A DNA stretch of 34,703 bases from Rhodothermia bacterium (GTDB taxonomy: Bacteria > Bacteroidota > Rhodothermia > Rhodothermales > JAAAOL01): positions 1 to 34,703 of the forward strand of contig JAUIDY010000065.1 of the NCBI GenBank assembly GCA_030428385.1. The letters are read 5' to 3'. The position numbers were made by a program, and so were the translations under genes. Of the stretch, positions 17,203 to 24,421 are shown one piece after another. Position 1 is the stretch's first letter, and every line of letters begins with the position of its first letter. Below the pieces are notes generated by a model. It was given only the letters and a program-made list of their open reading frames with translations, was not told where the DNA came from and ran no database searches.

Positions 17203-18522
17203 ATGCGAATTGTAGTGTGGGGCCTCGGCTATGTGGGTACCGTAACGGCGGCTTGTCTTGCCCGGCTGGGGCATGACGTGGTGGGTGTGGAGCCCAACGC
17301 TGCCAAGGTTGACGCGGTAAATGCCGGGCGCAGCCCCATTCATGAACCGGGCCTCGAAGCGCTCCTCACCGAAGTTGTCTCCGACGGGCGGCTGCGGGCG
17401 ACGTCGGACGGCATCGCCGAAGTGGCCAACGCCGACGTCTCGCTGATTTGTGTAGGCACGCCGAGCAGCGCCGACGGAAGCCCTGTGATGACGTACATCG
17501 ACACCGTGTCTGAGCACATCGGACAGGGGCTCAAAGACAGCAACCGGTATCATGTGGTGGTGCTGCGGAGCACCGTTTTCCCGGGCGTCACCCGCGAGCG
17601 TATCCTGGAGCGCGTAGAAGCGCAGTCGGGCAAAACAGCGGGTGACGGGTTTGGGCTAGTGATGAACCCCGAGTTCTTGCGTGAAGCCAGTGCGTTGTAC
17701 GACTTCGAGAACCCGCCCTATACGGTCATCGGATCCCTCGACGAACGTGCCGCCGAGGTGGTGGCGGCCATGTACGACGGCGTGGATGCACCGATCTTTC
17801 GCGTGGCGCTCGAAGAAGCGGAACTGCTGAAGCTTGTCAACAACGCCTTCCATGCGCTCAAGGTGGGCTTTGCCAACGAGGTGGGGCGCATGTGCGAGCG
17901 CGTGGGCATCGACAGCCACACCGTCATGGAAATGGTCATCGCCGACCGCAAGCTGAACATTTCGCCCGCGTATCTACGCCCCGGCTTTGCGTTTGGCGGC
18001 TCGTGTCTGCCCAAAGACCTGCGCTCGCTCAACTTTCACGGGCGGAGGCTGGGGGTGCATACGCCCATCCTCGACGCCGTGCTGCCCAGCAACCAGTTTC
18101 AGGTGGAGGCGGCGCGGCAGAAGATCCACGCCCTTGGCAAAAAGCGCGTCACTGTGCTGGGTCTCAGCTTTAAGGCAGGCACCGACGACCTGCGCGAAAG
18201 CCCCGTCCTAACCCTCATCCGCGACCTGTGGCAAGATGGATTCGATGTCGTGGTGCATGACCCCGACGTGCATCTGGAGGCCATGCTTGGCAGCAACCGC
18301 GATTACCTCGAACGCCAGCTTCCACAGATCCATCAGATTTTTCAGCCTTCCCTTGAGGCGGCACTTGCCCATAGCGAAATTGTCGTCGTCAGCCAGAAAC
18401 GCGATGACTTTGTGCAAGCGTTGCAGCACCTCAACGGGCAGGCGACGGTACTGGACCTGGTACGCCTCAGTTCGTCGCCCGACGCGCTGGGGTTGGGCAG
18501 CTACAACGGTCTTTCGTGGTGA
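17203..18522 (+). CDS. algD: GDP-mannose 6-dehydrogenase (AlgD type)
   Basis: This 439-residue enzyme oxidises a sugar nucleotide twice with NAD to the uronic acid. The NAD-binding start is MRIVVWGLGYVGTVTAACLA. ICVGTPSS and NPEFLREASALYDF follow, and the active-site segment FAFGGSCLPKDLRSL has the catalytic Cys at residue 268, the same number as in Pseudomonas AlgD. The end of the catalytic region reads LGLSFKAGTDDLRESP, again AlgD-like. These details favour GDP-mannose over UDP-glucose as substrate, giving GDP-mannuronate for polymer synthesis. It lies 20 bases after ST 5 and 59 bases before the next GT start. A UDP-glucose dehydrogenase role is the main alternative. Confidence 0.85.
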   Translation: MRIVVWGLGYVGTVTAACLARLGHDVVGVEPNAAKVDAVNAGRSPIHEPGLEALLTEVVSDGRLRATSDGIAEVANADVSLICVGTPSSADGSPVMTYIDTVSEHIGQGLKDSNRYHVVVLRSTVFPGVTRERILERVEAQSGKTAGDGFGLVMNPEFLREASALYDFENPPYTVIGSLDERAAEVVAAMYDGVDAPIFRVALEEAELLKLVNNAFHALKVGFANEVGRMCERVGIDSHTVMEMVIADRKLNISPAYLRPGFAFGGSCLPKDLRSLNFHGRRLGVHTPILDAVLPSNQFQVEAARQKIHALGKKRVTVLGLSFKAGTDDLRESPVLTLIRDLWQDGFDVVVHDPDVHLEAMLGSNRDYLERQLPQIHQIFQPSLEAALAHSEIVVVSQKRDDFVQALQHLNGQATVLDLVRLSSSPDALGLGSYNGLSW

Positions 18523-18571
18523 TTTTTGATTGTTTTCTCGTTTGAATGAGCAGCAGTGATACCGCAACTCC

Positions 18572-18576
18572 GGAGG
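18572..18576 (+). promoter_or_regulatory. Ribosome binding site that decides the start of the next GT
   Basis: GGAGG lies 5 bases before the ATG at 18582. The in-frame ATG 36 bases upstream (18546) has no purine-rich site. This favours the downstream start. Confidence 0.6.
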
Positions 18577-18581
18577 CAACG

Positions 18582-19883
18582 ATGACCGAATCGGTTGCGC
18601 CTGACGTTTTTCCTTTCCGTGACGTAATCATCCTCACGCAGTATTATGCACCCGAGCCGGGAGCGCCACAGGTGCGCCTCGGAACGATGGCGCGGGAGTT
18701 AAACAAAGCAGGCGTGCGGGTGCGTGTTATTACAGGCATGCCAAACTATCCCGTCGGTGAAATTTTCGACGGCTACGAAGGCAAGTGGACGATGCGGGAA
18801 ACCATCGACGGCATCCCGGTGCAACGCCGTTGGCTGTATCCGGCGACGGGGCGGGGCAGCATCAAGCGGCTGCTCAACTACTTCAGCTTCTCGGCGACAG
18901 GACTGCTGGCGCTGCTGCGTGAGCGCAAGGCGGACCTGATCTTTGTCGAGGCGCAGCCCATCACGCTGGCGTTGGCGGCATGGCTCATCAAAAAGGTGCG
19001 CGGCATCCCGTACGTCTACAACACCCCCGACCTTCAGGTGGAGCACGCCGAAGAAGCGGGATGGCTGCCGAACAAATCCCTTATCGAGGCGGCCCGTCGG
19101 CTCGAAGCATTCCTCATGCGCGAGGCGCTGACGACCACGACGGTCACGCACGCCTTCATCGAGCATTTTATCCGCGAACGCAGCATCGCGCCTCGAAAAA
19201 TGAGCTTTTTGCCAAACGGGGCCGACACCGAACGGCTGCGTCCGTTGCCACGCGACGTGGCGTATGCGCAGCGTATGGGCGTCGGCGACCGCAAGGTGTT
19301 TACCTTTGCCGGAACCCATGCTCCGTATCAGGGGCTTGAGGTGATTGTGGACGCCGCCGAGCGGCTGCAGCACCGCGACGACATTGTGCTGCTGATGGTG
19401 GGCAAAGGGCCGGTGCGGCAGGCGCTCATCGAGCGGGCACATGCCAAAGGGCTCACCAACATCCGCTTCGAGGATTCGCCGTTTGAGGAGATGCACCAGT
19501 TGATGTCTATCACCTACGCTTCGCTGGTGACGCTGCGCGACCAGCCCACGGCGCAGAAGATGCGGCTCTCGAAAACGATTCCGCCGCTGGCGTGCGGCGT
19601 GCCGGTTATCTTTGCAGGCAACAGCGAGTCGGCGCTGATCTTGCAGCGGGAAGGCTGTGGCGTCCAGATTCCGCCCGAACAGCCCGCCATCCTCGCCCAC
19701 ACCATCGAGCAGTTGGCCGACGATCCAGTCCTGCGCGATGCCATGAGTACAAGCGCCCGCGCCCTCGCCGAGCGCGAATTTTCGTGGCGGGCGCTTGTCC
19801 GCGACTGGATGCGTCAGGTGGGCGCCATTGCCCGGGGCGCGCCGCCGCAGATTCCCGACTTTCATCCTTCAACTGACAGCTAA
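18582..19883 (+). CDS. Glycosyltransferase family 4, WbuB-like
   Basis: This protein is 433 residues from the favoured ATG at 18582, or 445 from 18546. It begins with VIILTQYYAPEPGAPQVRLG and has ITGMPNYPVGEIFDGYEG, LIFVEAQPITLALAAWLI and YVYNTPDLQVEHAEEAGWLP. These are the hallmarks of the WbuB-like GT4 group that includes acetamido-sugar transferases of O-antigen loci. The donor domain contains FTFAGTHAPYQGLEVIVDAA and KMRLSKTIPPLACGVPVIFA, which replaces the usual E-x7-E region in this group. By family it probably transfers an N-acetylated 6-deoxy amino sugar onto the first lipid-linked residue. That fits the phosphoglycosyl transferase and amino-sugar genes just downstream, but the specificity is inference. 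Confidence 0.85.
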   Translation: MTESVAPDVFPFRDVIILTQYYAPEPGAPQVRLGTMARELNKAGVRVRVITGMPNYPVGEIFDGYEGKWTMRETIDGIPVQRRWLYPATGRGSIKRLLNYFSFSATGLLALLRERKADLIFVEAQPITLALAAWLIKKVRGIPYVYNTPDLQVEHAEEAGWLPNKSLIEAARRLEAFLMREALTTTTVTHAFIEHFIRERSIAPRKMSFLPNGADTERLRPLPRDVAYAQRMGVGDRKVFTFAGTHAPYQGLEVIVDAAERLQHRDDIVLLMVGKGPVRQALIERAHAKGLTNIRFEDSPFEEMHQLMSITYASLVTLRDQPTAQKMRLSKTIPPLACGVPVIFAGNSESALILQREGCGVQIPPEQPAILAHTIEQLADDPVLRDAMSTSARALAEREFSWRALVRDWMRQVGAIARGAPPQIPDFHPSTDS

Positions 19884-19891
19884 TTGGCGTT

Positions 19892-20548
19892 ATGAGTAAA
19901 TCGGTATTGGTCATCGCCGCCCATCCCGACGACGAAATTCTGGGGTTGGGAGGGACCATTCGCAACCATGTGTTAGCGGGCGATACGGTGCATTCCGTCG
20001 TTATGTGCGAAGGAACGTCGGTGCGCTATGAAGGCATGGATGTGCCGCAGCGCGTCCACGGGCACGCCGCCGCTGAGATTCTGGGTGTGACCTCCTTCGA
20101 GATGCTGAGCTTCCCGGATCAGAAGCTGGACACGCTCAACCTGATGGAGGTCATTTCACCGATTGAGGAGCGTGTCCGCAAACACCAACCGCAGATCGTG
20201 TACACGCACTTTGGGCAAGACCTCAACCGCGACCACCAGATCCTGTGTGAAGCCGTGCTGGTGGCCTGCCGCCCGGTGGAGCCTTGCGTCGAGGCGATTT
20301 ATGCGTACGAGACGCCCAGCTCCACCGAGTGGAACACGCCGATCCGGTTTGTGCCGAACCACTTCGTCGACATCAGCGAGACGCTGGAGACCAAGCTGGA
20401 AGCGTTTGCCTGCTACGAGTCGGAGGTGCGCCCATATCCGCATCCTCGTTCGTTGCAACACCTGCGGCACCGCGCTCACTACTGGGGCAACCTGATGTAT
20501 ATGCACGCCGCCGAGGCGTTTGTCACCTACCGCACCCTCTGGCGCTGA
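19892..20548 (+). CDS. PIG-L family N-deacetylase
   Basis: This 218-residue protein has the zinc-binding start VLVIAAHPDDEILGLGGTI (His11, Asp13-Asp14-Glu15). The third expected zinc ligand, His115, lies in FGQDLNRDHQIL. These are the defining features of the PIG-L/LmbE/MshB family, which removes N-acetyl groups from amino sugars in lipid- or nucleotide-linked form. It starts 8 bases after the WbuB-like GT and ends 4 bases before the phosphoglycosyl transferase, so its substrate is probably an early lipid-linked amino sugar of this glycan. Deacetylation would leave a free amine that could be sulfated or charged. Confidence 0.88.
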   Translation: MSKSVLVIAAHPDDEILGLGGTIRNHVLAGDTVHSVVMCEGTSVRYEGMDVPQRVHGHAAAEILGVTSFEMLSFPDQKLDTLNLMEVISPIEERVRKHQPQIVYTHFGQDLNRDHQILCEAVLVACRPVEPCVEAIYAYETPSSTEWNTPIRFVPNHFVDISETLETKLEAFACYESEVRPYPHPRSLQHLRHRAHYWGNLMYMHAAEAFVTYRTLWR

Positions 20549-20552
20549 TCCC

Positions 20553-21230
20553 ATGAATGCTGCCCAACGCCTCGCCAAGCGCACCTTCGACGTGGTGGTG
20601 TCCGGCAGCGCCTTGCTCGCGCTGTCGCCGCTGTTTGCCGTCGTGGCGGTGCTCACCAAGCTCGACTCGCCGGGGCCGATTTTTTTTGTCGCCCAGCGCT
20701 GTGGACAAGGCCGCCAGCCGTTCGACTTCTACAAGTTCCGCACGATGGTGACCGACGCCCACCGACGCGGCAGCACCATGCTAACCACCGCAGGCGATGC
20801 CCGTGTCACCCGCGTCGGGCGGTACCTGCGCGCCTTCAAGATCGACGAACTGCCGCAACTGCTCAACGTGCTGAAAGGCGACATGAGCATCGTCGGGCCG
20901 CGCCCGGAGGTGTTCGACATCGTGGATCACTACTTTGTGGACGAGTGGGACGAGGTATTAACCGTGAAGCCGGGCCTGACGTGCCTGCTGCAAGTGGAGG
21001 TGTATCCCGATTTCACCGCCGCGCACGGCGATGTGGAAGATCCGCACACTTACTACCTTGAAGTCGATTTGCCGCACAAGATTCGCCGCGACAAAGAATA
21101 CGCGCAGCGTGCGTCGTTCTTGCTCGACATGAAGATCATCTTCCAGACGGCCTACTGCATCCTGTTCAAAAGCTGGGCCTACGTGGGGCGCAACAAACCG
21201 TCGGAGAAACCATCGGAGGCGTCGGCGTAG
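20553..21230 (+). CDS. Phosphoglycosyl transferase (PglC/WcaJ catalytic domain type)
   Basis: This 225-residue protein is the minimal monotopic form. One hydrophobic re-entrant segment lies near the N-terminus (about residues 13-35). KFRTM follows at 61-65, then the catalytic Asp98-Glu99 in [18 protein letters not shown], and the VGPRPE motif. It moves a sugar-1-phosphate from a UDP-sugar to undecaprenyl phosphate, starting the repeat unit. Length and lack of the extra N-terminal helices match PglC/WcfS more than WbaP. The frame is open somewhat further upstream, but the ATG at 20553 gives the standard 'KR-x-F-D' start. The aminotransferase and 4,6-dehydratase genes downstream suggest an amino-deoxy sugar as its donor substrate. 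Confidence 0.92.
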   Translation: MNAAQRLAKRTFDVVVSGSALLALSPLFAVVAVLTKLDSPGPIFFVAQRCGQGRQPFDFYKFRTMVTDAHRRGSTMLTTAGDARVTRVGRYLRAFKIDELPQLLNVLKGDMSIVGPRPEVFDIVDHYFVDEWDEVLTVKPGLTCLLQVEVYPDFTAAHGDVEDPHTYYLEVDLPHKIRRDKEYAQRASFLLDMKIIFQTAYCILFKSWAYVGRNKPSEKPSEASA

Positions 21231-21232
21231 CG

Positions 21233-22207
21233 ATGGCATACACCGTATTACGTACCGCCGCCGGGTCGCCTGTTGCGCCTTCGGTGATTCAGGCGCTCAA
21301 GGAAATGTCGGATGTACGGGTGGTGGCCGTTGACATCGACCCGTACGCGTGTGGCTTTTTGTCTGCTGATGCCGCGCACCTCGTCCCGCGTGTGGACGAC
21401 CCGGCGTTTCTGGAAGCCATGCTGGCGGTGTGCCGCGCCGAAAAGGTCGATCTGCTGTTTCCCGACCTCGACGAAGAATTGCCGCTGCTGGCCCAACACA
21501 AGGCGCGGTTCGAAGCCATTGGCACGCAGGTGATGGTGTCGCCGCCGGACACCATCGCCACGTGCTTTGACAAGTACCGGACATATCAGTTTTTCCGAGA
21601 AAACGGGATTCCTGCGCCCATTTCGTTTTTGCCGGACGAAATTTCTGATCCAGACGTATTGCCGTGGCCGCTTTTTATCAAGCCCCGCAGCGGGCGAGGC
21701 AGTCGCCATGCGTACAAGCTGACGAATACCGACGAGTTAGAATTCTTCACGCGGATGATCGAGCGTCCCATCGTGCAGGAATTTATTGACGGCGTCGAAT
21801 ACACCATCGATACCCTGTCCGATCAGGAGGGGCGATTTCTCTACTGCTCCGTCCGCGAGCGCATGGCAACGGATTCCGGCATCTCAACCAAAGGCCGCAC
21901 CGTTTCGCATCCGGTGATTGAGGCCCATGTCAAAAAAATCGTGGAAGGGTTGGGGTTAGTGGGACCGGCGTGTGTGCAGGGCATCGAGGACGGTGAAGGA
22001 AACGTTGGTTTTATCGAAGTGAATCCCCGCATTGCCGGAAGCGCGGTCTTGTCGTTTGCTGCTGGTGCCCCTGTCGCCGCTGATGCCGTGCGGCTGTTTC
22101 GGGGCCAGGTCCCGGTGGGCAAGAAAAACTACCGCACCGGTCGCATCATGCTGCGGGCCTGGCAGGAGCATTTTGTAGACGCCCCGCTGGTGGATGGCAA
22201 CGATTAA
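21233..22207 (+). CDS. ATP-grasp ligase
   Basis: This 324-residue protein has an N-terminal region with VVAVDIDPYACGFLSADAA, the pre-ATP-grasp fold. An ATP-grasp domain with CFDKYRTYQFFRENGIPAP follows, then LFIKPRSGRGSRHAYKL (ATP-binding lysine and glycine loop), and IEVNPRIAGSAVLSF, with Glu262 and Asn264 as metal ligands. The family activates a carboxylate as acyl phosphate and couples it to an amine or similar group. In a sugar-amine locus it could attach an amino acid or other acid to a 4-amino sugar, or act as a carbamoyl phosphate synthase-like enzyme. The gene sits 2 bases after the phosphoglycosyl transferase and overlaps the HAD gene by 14 bases. The substrate is unknown. Confidence 0.88.
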   Translation: MAYTVLRTAAGSPVAPSVIQALKEMSDVRVVAVDIDPYACGFLSADAAHLVPRVDDPAFLEAMLAVCRAEKVDLLFPDLDEELPLLAQHKARFEAIGTQVMVSPPDTIATCFDKYRTYQFFRENGIPAPISFLPDEISDPDVLPWPLFIKPRSGRGSRHAYKLTNTDELEFFTRMIERPIVQEFIDGVEYTIDTLSDQEGRFLYCSVRERMATDSGISTKGRTVSHPVIEAHVKKIVEGLGLVGPACVQGIEDGEGNVGFIEVNPRIAGSAVLSFAAGAPVAADAVRLFRGQVPVGKKNYRTGRIMLRAWQEHFVDAPLVDGND

Positions 22208-22880
22208 ACTGCTCCTCTTCGACCTCGACTACACGCTGTACGACATGCGTCAGTACTTGCGCGGTGCCTTTCGTGATGTCGCACACGCTATCGCGCCCGA
22301 TAGCGATCAGCCTACTGAGGTGCTGAATGCATCGCTGTGGGCATTGTGGGAGGAAAAAGGCACCGACTACGGCTATCTTTTCAACGACTGGCTGACACCG
22401 CTGGGTCTTTTTACCAAAACCCGGCTGCACCGATGCATCGACGTGTTGCACGCGCACCAGCCGACCTTGCATTTCTATCCCGGCGTTCGAGCCATGCTGG
22501 ACACGCTGCGCCTTTCTTATCAACTAGGGCTTATCACCGACGGCAGCGCCCGGATGCAGCGCCATAAAATCGGCGCGCTAGGGGCTGAGGCATGGTTTGA
22601 CCCCATCATTATCACGGCGGACTATGGCACTAGCAAGCCCGACTCTGTGGTGTTCCACCAAGCACTGAAGCGTGCCTCGGTTTCCCCAGATGAAACACTG
22701 TATATCGGCGACCGGCCCAGCAAGGACCTTGTCGGTGCCGCCGAGGCGGGGATTGCTTCGGTACGGGTTTTGACGGGTGAGTTTAAAGGGCAGCCGCACC
22801 TGCCCGCTTACCCTCCAACCTATACCCTGCCAAGCGTAATTGAATTGCCCAACCTGCTGCGAGAAGTTATGGTACCGTAA
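22194..22880 (+). CDS. HAD superfamily hydrolase
   Basis: This 228-residue protein shows HAD motif I LLLFDLDYTLYDM (nucleophile Asp10, acid/base Asp12). Motif II lies in LGLITDGSARMQ, motif III is the Lys in GTSKPDSVVF, and motif IV is YIGDRPSKDLVGAAEAG. The cap domain lies between motifs I and II, as in C1-type phosphatases. Its ATG lies inside the end of the ATP-grasp gene, so the two are probably made together and work on the same metabolite. Dephosphorylation of a sugar or acyl intermediate is plausible but not shown. An inverted repeat overlaps its stop codon. Confidence 0.88.
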   Translation: MATIKLLLFDLDYTLYDMRQYLRGAFRDVAHAIAPDSDQPTEVLNASLWALWEEKGTDYGYLFNDWLTPLGLFTKTRLHRCIDVLHAHQPTLHFYPGVRAMLDTLRLSYQLGLITDGSARMQRHKIGALGAEAWFDPIIITADYGTSKPDSVVFHQALKRASVSPDETLYIGDRPSKDLVGAAEAGIASVRVLTGEFKGQPHLPAYPPTYTLPSVIELPNLLREVMVP

Positions 22881-22917
22881 AAGTGCCCCTCCTTTTGGGG
22901 AGTGCCGCCCTTTTACG
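22876..22917 (+). repeat. Inverted repeat, possible terminator without U tract
   Basis: CGTAAAAG at 22876-22883 is the exact reverse complement of CTTTTACG at 22910-22917, and a GC-rich stretch with its own short CCCC/GGGG pairing lies between. The left arm contains the HAD stop codon. No T run follows directly, so it may be a weak or factor-dependent terminator or an RNA-stability hairpin between the HAD and aminotransferase genes. The next gene begins 104 bases further on. Confidence 0.4.
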
Positions 22918-23021
22918 TTCAGATTTTGTACCTTTTCGCAGCCTGTCCCTCAGCAAGTGTAACTGACAAGCAGGTCGCCCTCTCTTTACACCCCCTTTTC
23001 TTGTAACCAGAGGATCTCATC

Positions 23022-24209
23022 TTGATAACAACACCGGAACTCATTGAGAAGCGAACGGCCTTCTTACCGTTTGCACTTCCCGATATTGGTGACGAAGAAT
23101 TGGCCGAAATGGCCGAAGCCGTGGCATCTGGTTGGATTACAACCGGCCCCAAAACACGCGCCTTCGAAGCCGCCTTTGCCGAGTTTGTCGGCGCAAAGTA
23201 TGCCATCGCGGTCAATTCCTGCACCGCAGCACTGCACCTGGCCCTCGAAGCCATTGGCCTGAAGGCGGGAGATGAAGTCATCACCACGCCGTACACCTTT
23301 GCCGCCACCGCCGAAGTCATTCGCTACTTCGATGCCCGGCCCGTCTTTGTTGATGTAGAGCCCGATACGCTGAACCTGCGGGCGGATCTGCTGGAAGACG
23401 TCATCACCGACCGCACGCGGGCCATCATCCCGATCCACATTGCCGGGTTGGCCGCCGACCTGGATGCCATCTATGCAGTGGCTGAGCGGCACAACCTGGT
23501 GGTGATTGACGACGCTGCGCACTCGTTTCCGGCGACCTACAAGGGCCGCATGATAGGAAGTGAGAGTGCATTTACGTGTTTCAGCTTCTACGCTACCAAA
23601 ACCATCACCACAGGCGAGGGCGGCATGCTGTGCACCAACGACGAGGCGTGGGCCGAACGGTGCCGCATCATGGCGCTGCACGGCATCAGCAAAGACGCCT
23701 GGAAGCGGTATACGGCTGAAGGCTCGTGGTATTACGAGATTATCGCCCCTGGCTACAAATACAACATGACCGACATCGCGGCGGCCATGGGGCTGGTCCA
23801 ACTCCGCAAGGCCGAAGCCATGTCCGCTCGCCGGCTACACATCGCCGAGCGGTATCATGCGGTATTCGGTCCGAGTGCGGCGCTGGAAATTCCGGCAGAC
23901 CGTGCAGATTGCCGGCATGCGTGGCACCTGTATATGCTCCGGCTACACCTCGACCAACTGCGCATCGACCGGGCCGCGTTTGTGGGTGAACTCAAGGCGC
24001 GTAATATTGGCACCAGCGTTCATTTTATTCCCTTACATCTCCACCCGTACTACCGCGATCTTTATCACTTCGAGCCCGAGGATTTCCCAGTGTCTTACCG
24101 CGAGTTTCAGCGTGAGATTTCGTTGCCCATCTATTCCAAGATGACCGATGAGGATGTGGACGATGTGATCGCCGCCGTTCTTGATGTGGTGGATCAGTAC
24201 CGGGCCTAA
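23022..24209 (+). CDS. DegT/DnrJ/EryC1/StrS family sugar aminotransferase
   Basis: This 395-residue PLP enzyme has an N-terminus matching the family (FALPDIGDEELAEMAEAVAS, GWITTGPKTRAFE). AVNSCTAALHLALEAIGL is the phosphate-binding turn, VVIDDAAHSFPATYKG carries the Asp that holds the pyridine nitrogen, and FYATKTITTGEGGML carries the PLP lysine Lys193. The start appears to be TTG at 23022, with AGAGGA about ten bases upstream; the next ATG would remove conserved N-terminal residues. With the adjacent 4,6-dehydratase it should convert a UDP-4-keto-6-deoxy-HexNAc to the 4-amino sugar, as WcfR, WbgX or PglE do. Either gluco or galacto configuration is possible. Confidence 0.92.
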   Translation: MITTPELIEKRTAFLPFALPDIGDEELAEMAEAVASGWITTGPKTRAFEAAFAEFVGAKYAIAVNSCTAALHLALEAIGLKAGDEVITTPYTFAATAEVIRYFDARPVFVDVEPDTLNLRADLLEDVITDRTRAIIPIHIAGLAADLDAIYAVAERHNLVVIDDAAHSFPATYKGRMIGSESAFTCFSFYATKTITTGEGGMLCTNDEAWAERCRIMALHGISKDAWKRYTAEGSWYYEIIAPGYKYNMTDIAAAMGLVQLRKAEAMSARRLHIAERYHAVFGPSAALEIPADRADCRHAWHLYMLRLHLDQLRIDRAAFVGELKARNIGTSVHFIPLHLHPYYRDLYHFEPEDFPVSYREFQREISLPIYSKMTDEDVDDVIAAVLDVVDQYRA

Positions 24210-24379
24210 TACCTTGATTTCAAAGCCTTTGTAAGAGGTAGGCTGTACTTTAATAAGTATTTAGGAATCTTCGAAAATATGATGGGAAGGAAGGATTTTG
24301 TATTTTGGACCTGTCTTTGTACGACCCTTCCGTGCATGTCATTGAGGCGTCAGCTCTGATTGTACTGGTGAGAACGGAT

Positions 24380-24421
24380 ATGCCCGCTCCCCTTCACGTG
24401 CCTTGTCACAGCGTATGCTGA
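24380..24421 (+). other. Possible 13-codon upstream ORF coupled to the dehydratase gene
   Basis: In the 205-base gap before the 4,6-dehydratase gene, an ATG at 24380 preceded by GGTGAGAACGG opens a 13-codon frame. Its TGA (24419-24421) lies 2 bases after the proposed start ATG of the dehydratase (24415-24417). This layout can couple translation of the two. The rest of the gap (24210-24379) is AT-rich compared with its surroundings and may hold a promoter, but I see no convincing -35/-10 or Bacteroidota -33/-7 pair. Confidence 0.25.

Noticed and set aside
18699-19865. 388-codon open frame antisense to the WbuB-like glycosyltransferase
   Set aside because: Low-complexity Arg/His-rich product, no motif, and the sense frame has clear family signatures.
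24279-24359. 27-codon open frame in the gap before the 4,6-dehydratase gene
   Set aside because: Too short, no family similarity and an odd composition. There is no evidence of translation.
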